Shown here one piece after another: positions 1-4,854 of a DNA stretch of 5,647 nt. The position numbers and the translations under genes are program-made. How positions within the stretch are numbered: the stretch's first letter is position 1; every line of letters starts with the position of its first letter. The notes beneath the pieces were generated by a model, which saw nothing but the letters and a program-made list of their open reading frames with translations, had not been told where the DNA came from and did not search any database. The DNA comes from Bacilli bacterium (lineage in GTDB: Bacteria > Bacillota_I > Bacilli_A > RF39 > UBA660). The DNA lies in assembly GCA_022793565.1 (NCBI GenBank), contig JAAWDC010000166.1:1-5647 (forward strand), in the 5' to 3' direction.

Positions 1-720
1 AGTGGACATTCAAAATGGGCAACAATTCATCGAAAAAAAGGATTAATTGATGCAGAACGAGGAAAAATATTTCAAAAATTAGCCAAAGAGATTTATGTAG
101 TAGCTAAAGGAACAAATGGTGATCCTGATTCTAATCCATCTCTTCGTATGGTAATTGAAAAATGTAGAAGTCAAAATATGCCAAAAGACAATATTCAAAA
201 AGCAATTGATAAAGCAGTAGGTACTGCTGGTGGGGAAGACTTTGAAAGTATTCGCTATGAAGGATATGGACCAAATGGGATTGCCATTATGGTAGATTGC
301 TTAACAGATAATAGAAATCGTACTGCCTCTTTAGTACGCTCTTCTTTCACAAAACGTGGAGGAAATTTAGGAACAGATGGTAGTGTAAGCTACCTATTTG
401 AGCGAAAGGGTGTCATTGTAATTGAAAAGACACTAGATGAGGATGATTTGATGATGACTGTTTTAGATAATGGGGCATCAGATATGATTACCAATGAAGA
501 TACGTTTGAAATTTATACAACTCCAGAGACCTTTTTAAAAGTAAAAGAAGCAGTAGAAGCAATGGGAGTTACAGACTTTATTACAAGTGAAATTACATAC
601 GTTGCATCCAATCTTGTAGAAATTGAAGATGAGGAAGCAAAAGAAAAAGTACGAGCACTTGTAGAGACATTAGAAGAATTAGATGATGTTCAAGATGTAT
701 ATCACAATCTAAGTGAATAA
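1..720 (+). CDS. yebC: YebC/TACO1-family translation or transcription regulator (5' edge missing)
   Basis: The open frame runs from the first base of the window to a TAA stop and begins SGHSKW, which in this family directly follows the initiator Met. Probably only the start codon lies outside, giving about 240 residues, the usual family length. Family hallmarks are the GHSKW start, a basic RGKIF helix in the N-terminal domain, the NMPKDNIQKAI helix, the YEGYGPNG loop, NRTAS, and GGNLG followed by GSVSYLF. The last 80 or so residues are acidic, as expected. The ATG at 148 is internal (about residue 51) and would delete the conserved N-terminal domain, so it is not the start. YebC proteins were long annotated as DNA-binding regulators; more recent work on the YebC/TACO1 family supports a ribosome-associated role in relieving stalls at proline-rich stretches. 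The GHSKW start resembles the classical YebC type more than the B. subtilis YeeI type. It is followed after 28 nt by the lipid kinase gene. Confidence 0.95.
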   Translation, partial: SGHSKWATIHRKKGLIDAERGKIFQKLAKEIYVVAKGTNGDPDSNPSLRMVIEKCRSQNMPKDNIQKAIDKAVGTAGGEDFESIRYEGYGPNGIAIMVDCLTDNRNRTASLVRSSFTKRGGNLGTDGSVSYLFERKGVIVIEKTLDEDDLMMTVLDNGASDMITNEDTFEIYTTPETFLKVKEAVEAMGVTDFITSEITYVASNLVEIEDEEAKEKVRALVETLEELDDVQDVYHNLSE

Positions 721-748
721 TACAAATGGAATATGAAAGGAAGTTCCT

Positions 749-1690
749 ATGAAACAAGCAGTAGTTATTATCAATCCGTATAGTGGAAAGCGAAAAGCGA
801 AGGAAACAATAAATGAGTCTTCTTCGCGGTGTTTATCTCTATTTAAACGCCATGGGTATGAAGTGACATTTCACAAAACCACCTACCCAGGACATGCCAC
901 AGATATCGTGAAAAACTTATCAGATACGGTAGATTTAGTAATTTCTGTTGGTGGAGATGGAACTTTAAACGAAGCGATGGTTGGTAATTTTGCTCGCAAA
1001 AAACGGCTTGTACTGGCTCATTTACCATATGGAACGACAAATGATATCGGGGCAATGTTTGGGTTTGGAAAACATCCCTACAAGAACTTACAGTTAATTT
1101 TATCAGGAATAGTGAAAGGGATTGATATCTGTACCATTAATGGCCATCCGTTTGTTTATTCCGCAGGGTTTGGAAAGTTTATGAATGTCCCATACGAAAC
1201 GGGACGAAATTTAAAAAAGTATCTAGGAAAAAGTGCTTATATAATTGCGGGATTGCGAGACTTTTTTCAGAAAAAAACACCTCTATATGAATTAACATAT
1301 GAAGTAGACGGAGAAAAATATCATGGACTTTATTCTTTCGCCCTAATATCAAATGCAAATCGTATTGCTGGAATGCCCCATTTTTATCGTAACGTAAAGT
1401 TAAATGATAATGCTTTTGAAGTGGCTTTTTGCAACCTACGAACGAAAAGAGATATTGTACGAAGTTTGATTTATTTAAGACTAAACGACATTACGAAAGT
1501 ACCAGGATTTTACTTTCACAAAACCGATCATATTCGCATCAAATTTCATAGTAAACTAAAAAAACCTTGGTGTCTGGATGGAGAACTCTATCGAAGTGAA
1601 GACGATGTTTACGATATTAAAATTGAAAGAAATGTTCCTATGATTGTCGCAGAACACGTTATAGATAAAATGTTTCTATCAGAGGATTAA
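749..1690 (+). CDS. Diacylglycerol kinase / lipid kinase family protein (DagK/YegS type)
   Basis: A 313-residue soluble lipid kinase of the DAGK catalytic superfamily. Visible motifs are NPYSGK at residues 9-14 (first strand and phosphate-binding turn), GGDGTLNE at 68-75 (the ATP-binding signature), LPYGTTND at 92-99, and a DGE triad at 277-279 in WCLDGEL, where the family's catalytic Asp normally sits. The length matches the DgkB/YegS/BmrU group of about 290-330 residues. In Gram-positive bacteria the soluble DgkB phosphorylates diacylglycerol to phosphatidic acid, recycling the diacylglycerol released by lipoteichoic acid synthesis; YegS-like paralogues use other lipids. The sequence does not settle which substrate applies, so no symbol is given. 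The start is fixed by an AAGGAAG ribosome binding site at 737-743, five bases before the ATG. Its stop lies 3 nt from the queH start, so the two are very likely cotranscribed. Confidence 0.9.
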   Translation: MKQAVVIINPYSGKRKAKETINESSSRCLSLFKRHGYEVTFHKTTYPGHATDIVKNLSDTVDLVISVGGDGTLNEAMVGNFARKKRLVLAHLPYGTTNDIGAMFGFGKHPYKNLQLILSGIVKGIDICTINGHPFVYSAGFGKFMNVPYETGRNLKKYLGKSAYIIAGLRDFFQKKTPLYELTYEVDGEKYHGLYSFALISNANRIAGMPHFYRNVKLNDNAFEVAFCNLRTKRDIVRSLIYLRLNDITKVPGFYFHKTDHIRIKFHSKLKKPWCLDGELYRSEDDVYDIKIERNVPMIVAEHVIDKMFLSED

Positions 1691-1693
1691 AAA

Positions 1694-2338
1694 ATGAAAG
1701 AAAATTATCAAAAGAAAATGGAAGAAATAATCGCCAAGAATGTAGAAGAGAAAAAAACTCCAACCCTACTATTACAAGCCTGTTGTGCTCCTTGTTCCAG
1801 TGCAGTATTAGAGAGAATATCAGAGTTTTTTGAGATTACTATTCTATATTATAACCCCAATATATCAGATAAAGAAGAATATCAAAAACGTTTAACAGAA
1901 ATCAAAAAATTTGTAAAAAAAGTAAATACAAAGCACAAAATTTCGGTTCGAGAAGGATACTATAATCCGACCGATTTTTTTGATATAGTACGAGGATATG
2001 AACATTTAAAAGAAGGAAGTGAGCGCTGTTTTCGGTGTTATCGGTTACGATTAGAAGAAACAGCTAAAATGGCGTCTAAAGAATCATTTGATTACTTTGG
2101 AACTACTTTATCAATCAGCCCTCACAAAAATAGTAGAGTATTAAACGAAATTGGAGAAGAACTAGAAGAAAAATACAATGTTTCATATTTGTTTGCTGAT
2201 TTTAAAAAGAAAAATGGATATAAAAGAAGTATTGAATTATCCAAAGAGTATGGACTTTATCGTCAGGACTATTGTGGATGCGTATATTCTAAATTAGAGC
2301 GAGAACAAGAAAAAAAAGATAAAAAACAGTCGTCTTAG
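1694..2338 (+). CDS. queH: Epoxyqueuosine reductase QueH
   Basis: A 214-residue QueH (formerly DUF208), the non-orthologous replacement for QueG. It reduces epoxyqueuosine to queuosine at the wobble position 34 of the GUN-anticodon tRNAs for Asp, Asn, His and Tyr. The family cysteines are all present: CCAPC at residues 30-34, CFRC at 112-115, and CGC at 194-196. Members are known to carry an iron-sulfur cluster next to an additional iron, and these residues are the expected ligands. Other family motifs are YYNPNI at 52-57, EYQKR at 62-66, and the stretch TTLSISPHKN at 137-146. The last 15 residues are a lysine/glutamate-rich tail that looks unstructured. The ribosome binding site AGAGGA (1681-1686) lies just before the upstream gene's stop codon, and the genes are 3 nt apart, suggesting translational coupling. 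No other queuosine gene is in the window, so the pathway's precursor source (synthesis or salvage) is not visible. Confidence 0.95.
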   Translation: MKENYQKKMEEIIAKNVEEKKTPTLLLQACCAPCSSAVLERISEFFEITILYYNPNISDKEEYQKRLTEIKKFVKKVNTKHKISVREGYYNPTDFFDIVRGYEHLKEGSERCFRCYRLRLEETAKMASKESFDYFGTTLSISPHKNSRVLNEIGEELEEKYNVSYLFADFKKKNGYKRSIELSKEYGLYRQDYCGCVYSKLEREQEKKDKKQSS

Positions 2339-2359
2339 AAATAGAACTGGAGGATCAAA

Positions 2360-3235
2360 ATGGAGTTAGTTCAAGTCGGAGAAAAAACCTATTATATAAA
2401 AAATGGTACCAATATTGGAATTTATCAAATAGACTCAGAAAATGTATACTTAATTGATACAGGAAATGATAAAGAGGCTGGGAAAAAGATATTAAAAATA
2501 GTAGAAGAAAAAGGATGGAAAGTGAAAGGAATTATTAATACACACTCTAATGCAGATCATATTGGAGGAAATAAAATAATTCAAGAACGAACAGCATGCA
2601 AAATTTTAGCCCACCGAATAGAAAGAGCTTTTATTGAAGATACCATCCTAGAGCCTTCTTTTTTATATGGTGGTTATCCGTTTTTAGACCTTCAAAATAA
2701 ATTTTTACTAGCCAAAAGTACAAAAACTTTAGAAGTAGAAGAAAACTTGCCAGAAGGATTAGAGTATGTTGAACTAAAAGGTCACTTCTTTGATATGATT
2801 GGAGTAAAAACGAGTGATAATATCTATTTCATAGCAGATGCTTTATTTAGTGAAGAAACCATCTTGAAATATCATGTGTTTTTTCTTTATGATGTAGAAA
2901 GTTTTCTAGGGACTCTAGATCGATTAGAAACATTAAAAGGAGAGCTTTATATTCCATCTCATATTGCAGCAACAGAGGATATTACTATGTTGATTCAATC
3001 TAATAGAAAGAAAGTTTATGAGATTATAGATTTAATATTAAAATTCTGTGATAGAACAAGGACTTTTGAAGAGATCTTGGCATATCTTTTTAATACGTAT
3101 CATCTAGTAATGAATGCCAATCAATACGTTTTAATTGGAAGTACTCTTAGATCATATTTATCTTATCTATATAATCAAAAGAAAATAAACTATCAATTTC
3201 AAGAAAACAAAATGTTATGGAAACAAAGAGATTAA
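2360..3235 (+). CDS. MBL-fold metallohydrolase with C-terminal winged-helix-like tail
   Basis: A 291-residue metallo-beta-lactamase-fold hydrolase; substrate unknown. Visible parts in order: an N-terminal beta sandwich with the early Asp at residue 33 (LIDTGN), the metal motif THSNADHIGG at 61-70, His142 in KGHFFD, Asp160 in IADALF, and His201 in IPSHIA. The expected ligands are H62, D66, H67, H142, D160 and H201. The second His of the usual HxHxDH motif is Asn64, so one metal site is altered. Residues about 215-291 are helical and end in RSYLSYLYNQKKINY followed by MLWK. That resembles the winged-helix tail (BLACT_WH type) of LACTB2-like proteins; this is a pattern match by eye. A GGAGG site (2349-2353), six bases before the ATG, fixes the start. 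It follows queH by 21 nt and is probably in the same transcript. A role in hydrolysing a thioester, phosphodiester or nucleic acid is possible and cannot be chosen from sequence. Confidence 0.85.
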   Translation: MELVQVGEKTYYIKNGTNIGIYQIDSENVYLIDTGNDKEAGKKILKIVEEKGWKVKGIINTHSNADHIGGNKIIQERTACKILAHRIERAFIEDTILEPSFLYGGYPFLDLQNKFLLAKSTKTLEVEENLPEGLEYVELKGHFFDMIGVKTSDNIYFIADALFSEETILKYHVFFLYDVESFLGTLDRLETLKGELYIPSHIAATEDITMLIQSNRKKVYEIIDLILKFCDRTRTFEEILAYLFNTYHLVMNANQYVLIGSTLRSYLSYLYNQKKINYQFQENKMLWKQRD

Positions 3236-3250
3236 AAAATAGAATAGTTA

Positions 3251-3276
3251 AATTCATGAATATATGTATCTGAATT
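3251..3276. repeat. Imperfect inverted repeat upstream of the 130-residue protein gene
   Basis: AATTCA at 3251-3256 is mirrored by TGAATT at 3271-3276 around a 14-base centre, and the left arm lies within a perfect ten-base palindrome, ATTCATGAAT (3252-3261). It sits in the only sizeable gap (88 nt) of the first gene cluster. No good sigma-A promoter is visible here: TTGCAT at 3276-3281 has no -10 box at suitable spacing. It could be a regulator site, an mRNA processing site, or chance in AT-rich DNA. A separate all-AT inverted repeat (TTAAAT/ATTTAA) lies at 3290-3305, next to the ribosome binding site. Confidence 0.25.
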
Positions 3277-3306
3277 TGCATATCCTTCTTTAAATATTAA
3301 TTTAAA

Positions 3307-3312
3307 AAGGAG
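3307..3312 (+). promoter_or_regulatory. Ribosome binding site of the 130-residue protein gene
   Basis: AAGGAG is separated from the ATG at 3324 by 11 bases, longer than the 5 to 6 bases seen for the lipid kinase gene, the first MBL gene and the 102-residue membrane protein gene. The same long spacing recurs at ftsA. It supports the ATG at 3324 as the start. Confidence 0.7.
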
Positions 3313-3323
3313 AAACTTTCAAA

Positions 3324-3716
3324 ATGTTAGAAAAAACGATTCAAAATTTAGAAATACATCACCATAGTTCATTAGAAGAATATTTGAAACATTGGAAAAA
3401 GTTCTATGCTTTTTCTAAAGAAGGAATTCTAACAACTAGATTTTTAACCGATGGAGTGGCTGAACAGGAAGATATATGGATAGAGAAAAATCCGGGGTTT
3501 TATGATCAAACACTAGTAGAATATCCAGTCTTATATCGATCTGTTTTTCTAATCCAAGATATGAGATATGTATTGCTAGAAAGGGAATTTTTGAAAGATT
3601 CCAGAATAGATCGACAATTATATGGACCGATAGATTCTTTGGAAAAATTGATTTCAAATAGTGTAGAAATAACAGTTTCTGGACTAGGAAAATTGAAGAT
3701 AAGAAAGAAAGTGTAA
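3324..3716 (+). CDS. Hypothetical protein, 130 residues, coupled to a glyoxalase II-like gene
   Basis: I do not recognise this protein. It has 130 residues, no cysteine, no signal peptide and no membrane segment, so it should be a soluble cytosolic protein. Visible features are three consecutive His at 12-14, an amphipathic helix-like segment at about 16-30 with Trp24, a charged segment EDIWIEKNPGFYD at 49-61, an alternating hydrophobic stretch at about 67-86 (probable beta hairpin), and a lysine-rich C-terminus. It is preceded by a clear ribosome binding site and uses the same AT-rich codon style as its neighbours. Its TAA is separated by a single base from the start of the following MBL hydrolase, whose own ribosome binding site is poor (only AGAAAG-like sequence upstream). 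Translation of the hydrolase therefore probably depends on this gene, which suggests a shared function. Coding status is supported by that layout rather than by homology. Confidence 0.75.
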   Translation: MLEKTIQNLEIHHHSSLEEYLKHWKKFYAFSKEGILTTRFLTDGVAEQEDIWIEKNPGFYDQTLVEYPVLYRSVFLIQDMRYVLLEREFLKDSRIDRQLYGPIDSLEKLISNSVEITVSGLGKLKIRKKV

Positions 3717-3717
3717 A

Positions 3718-4236
3718 ATGGAAATAAAAACGATTGTAACAGGAGATTTAGAAGAAAATTGCTATTTATTAGTAGAAAAGGGAAATTGCCTCATTATAGA
3801 TCCAGGAGATGAATATTCTAAAATTCGATCTGTAATTGAAAATAAGAATGTCCTAGGAGTTTTAATTACTCACCATCACTTTGATCACGTAGGAGCCTTA
3901 AAATTATTAGTAGAAGAGTTTAAAGTACCAGTCTATGATTTTTCTACCAAAGAGGGGAAATATACAGTTGGTCCTTTTATGTTTCAAATGGTTTCTAATC
4001 CAGGACATTCTCTAGATTCCATCCGTTTTGTGTTTGAGGAGCCAAGAGTAATGTTTGTTGGAGATTTCATATTTCGAGGATCAATTGGTCGATGTGATTT
4101 ACCAGGAGGAAGCACTATAGAAATGAAAAGAAGTATAGATCGTTTACTCCAAGAAAAGAAAGACTATACATTGTATCCAGGGCATGGACCAAAAACGACA
4201 TTAGAATATGAAAGAAATTGGAATCCATATTTTTAG
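3718..4236 (+). CDS. Short MBL-fold hydrolase, glyoxalase II-like (YcbL/YqgX type)
   Basis: A 172-residue MBL-fold hydrolase with a complete dinuclear metal site: HHHFDH at residues 52-57 (ligands H52, H54, D56, H57), H97 in NPGHSLDS, D116 in VGDFIF, and H156 in YPGHGPKT. The segment GSIGRCDLPGG at 121-131 is typical of the glyoxalase II-like YcbL/YqgX branch, which lacks the glutathione-binding C-terminal domain of true GloB. Family members usually have about 200-210 residues; this one is shorter because the loop between the HHHFDH motif and H97 is trimmed (about residues 73-92). Low-G+C Bacillota often lack glutathione, so the substrate may be another thioester; this is inference. It starts one base after the preceding stop with only a weak ribosome binding site, pointing to translational coupling. 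It is the last gene before a terminator whose stem begins within its stop codon. Confidence 0.9.
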   Translation: MEIKTIVTGDLEENCYLLVEKGNCLIIDPGDEYSKIRSVIENKNVLGVLITHHHFDHVGALKLLVEEFKVPVYDFSTKEGKYTVGPFMFQMVSNPGHSLDSIRFVFEEPRVMFVGDFIFRGSIGRCDLPGGSTIEMKRSIDRLLQEKKDYTLYPGHGPKTTLEYERNWNPYF

Positions 4237-4270
4237 AAATTTGATTTTGATGTCAAATTTCCTTTTTTTT
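4236..4270 (+). terminator. Rho-independent terminator closing the first gene cluster
   Basis: GAAATTTGA at 4236-4244 pairs perfectly with TCAAATTTC at 4253-4261 around an eight-base loop, followed by eight T residues at 4263-4270. The stem begins with the last base of the TAG stop. The stem is AT-rich and therefore weak, but the T-run is strong and uninterrupted. It is the first credible terminator downstream of the yebC gene, so the genes before it may form one transcript. Confidence 0.85.
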
Positions 4271-4293
4271 ACACATACGCCTTTCTTCTTTTA

Positions 4294-4322
4294 TTGCAAA
4301 AAAAGTCGGTTTATGATATTCT
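4294..4322 (+). promoter_or_regulatory. Probable sigma-A promoter with extended -10 for the 102-residue membrane protein
   Basis: TTGCAA (4294-4299) and TATTCT (4317-4322) are separated by 17 bases, and a TG (4314-4315) one base upstream of the -10 box gives an extended -10 element. Each hexamer matches four of six consensus bases. It lies between the terminator and the next gene. The expected transcript start is near 4328-4330, giving a leader of about 20 bases. Confidence 0.6.
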
Positions 4323-4349
4323 TAACTAAGATAGAAGAGGGAGCGTAGT

Positions 4350-4658
4350 ATGGGGTTTGATGTATTTTTATTAGTTATTTTAATTGTTGCAGGAATTTGC
4401 TTTTTTAGAAAGCTAGATAGCAGTGTCTACTTTATTGCTTCTGTCGATATCTTTTTTCGAATCTTGACATTTATTAGAGACAATTTAGGAGTATCAGAAA
4501 TCAGTAAATTTATCCGAGAATACTTTCCGGAAAGTATACCAAGTATCATCCATAAACATACAGAGGGAATTCTAACTACAATGCTAATGTGGATATATGT
4601 AGCGATGTTTACAGTATTTCTATTCTATATTTGTCGAATTCTTTGGAAAAAAAGATAA
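4350..4658 (+). CDS. Small multi-pass membrane protein of unknown function
   Basis: I do not recognise a named family. The 102-residue product has a hydrophobic segment at residues 3-19, a second less hydrophobic one at about 25-42 (SVYFIASVDIFFRIL), an amphipathic middle part with FIREYFPESIPSII at 54-67, and a strong hydrophobic segment at 74-98 ending in the basic cluster WKKR. Two or three membrane passes are likely, with the basic C-terminus in the cytoplasm. GAGGGAG at 4337-4343, six bases before the ATG, is a strong ribosome binding site. The gene has its own promoter and a terminator on each side, so it forms a single-gene unit directly upstream of ftsA. The position suggests, without proving, a role at the envelope or in division. 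Length, membrane pattern and codon style make a spurious frame unlikely. Confidence 0.8.
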   Translation: MGFDVFLLVILIVAGICFFRKLDSSVYFIASVDIFFRILTFIRDNLGVSEISKFIREYFPESIPSIIHKHTEGILTTMLMWIYVAMFTVFLFYICRILWKKR

Positions 4659-4677
4659 AATAATTCAAATAAAAATC

Positions 4678-4728
4678 AAAAGTTGTGTAGTAGTTCTTAA
4701 ATTTTTACTTCACAACTTTTCTTCTTTT
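4678..4728 (+). terminator. Rho-independent terminator after the membrane protein gene
   Basis: AAAAGTTGTG at 4678-4687 pairs perfectly with CACAACTTTT at 4711-4720. After one mismatch, the inner bases AGTA (4689-4692) pair with TACT (4706-4709), giving a long stem with a small loop. The downstream tract CTTCTTTT (4721-4728) continues the T-rich right arm with C interruptions. The upstream side is A-rich, so it could also act on the opposite strand, although no gene there needs it. Confidence 0.75.
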
Positions 4729-4761
4729 ACAGAAAGTATAAAGACCACCTTTTCTATTTTA

Positions 4762-4790
4762 AAAGTTGCTTTTCAACTTTGTCTATTTTT
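4762..4790 (+). terminator. Second hairpin, possible backup terminator upstream of ftsA
   Basis: AAAGTTG at 4762-4768 pairs with CAACTTT at 4774-4780 around a five-base loop (CTTTT), and is followed by GTCTATTTTT. The stem is only seven base pairs and the T-run starts four bases late, so it is weaker than the hairpin before it. It lies upstream of the ftsA promoter and cannot be part of the transcript from that promoter; a backup terminator for read-through is the simplest reading. Confidence 0.45.
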
Positions 4791-4794
4791 TCTC

Positions 4795-4823
4795 TTTCCA
4801 TTTTATGTCCTTTAGTGTATAAT
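4795..4823 (+). promoter_or_regulatory. Probable sigma-A promoter of ftsA
   Basis: TTTCCA (4795-4800) and a perfect TATAAT (4818-4823) are separated by exactly 17 bases. The -35 box matches four of six consensus bases. Transcription should start near 4829-4831, leaving about 25 bases of leader before the ftsA ATG. Upstream sequence is T-rich. This makes ftsA the first gene of its own unit. Confidence 0.75.
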
Positions 4824-4837
4824 TAGTTTTATAAAAT

Positions 4838-4843
4838 AGGAGG
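4838..4843 (+). promoter_or_regulatory. Ribosome binding site of ftsA
   Basis: A perfect AGGAGG lies 11 bases before the ATG at 4855. The codons between them in that frame contain no alternative start, so the ATG is chosen. The spacing is longer than the 5 to 9 bases usual in Bacillota. Confidence 0.8.
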
Positions 4844-4854
4844 CAGTTCGTATA

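Noticed and set aside
148..150. ATG as start of the YebC gene
   Set aside because: The same frame is open to base 1 and encodes the conserved GHSKW N-terminus, so this ATG is internal.
843..1055. A 70-codon open frame on the minus strand inside the lipid kinase gene
   Set aside because: It is antisense to the conserved GGDGT region, and its translation has no recognisable domain. It is a shadow frame.
3276..3300. Promoter TTGCAT with TATTAA before the 130-residue protein gene
   Set aside because: The spacer would be only 13 bases, and alternatives at better spacing have poor -10 boxes and would overlap the ribosome binding site.
3436..3657. A 73-codon open frame on the minus strand inside the 130-residue protein gene
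   Set aside because: The plus-strand frame is longer, has a ribosome binding site and is spaced one base from the next gene, so the minus frame is most likely a shadow. I considered it because the plus-strand protein is itself unrecognised.
2360..4236. Antibiotic-resistance beta-lactamase function for the two MBL-fold proteins
   Set aside because: Neither has a signal peptide, and their motifs fit cytosolic hydrolase branches rather than true metallo-beta-lactamases.
4762..4854. Riboswitch or leader attenuator controlling ftsA
   Set aside because: The best promoter lies downstream of the hairpin and leaves a leader of only about 25 bases, too short for a riboswitch.
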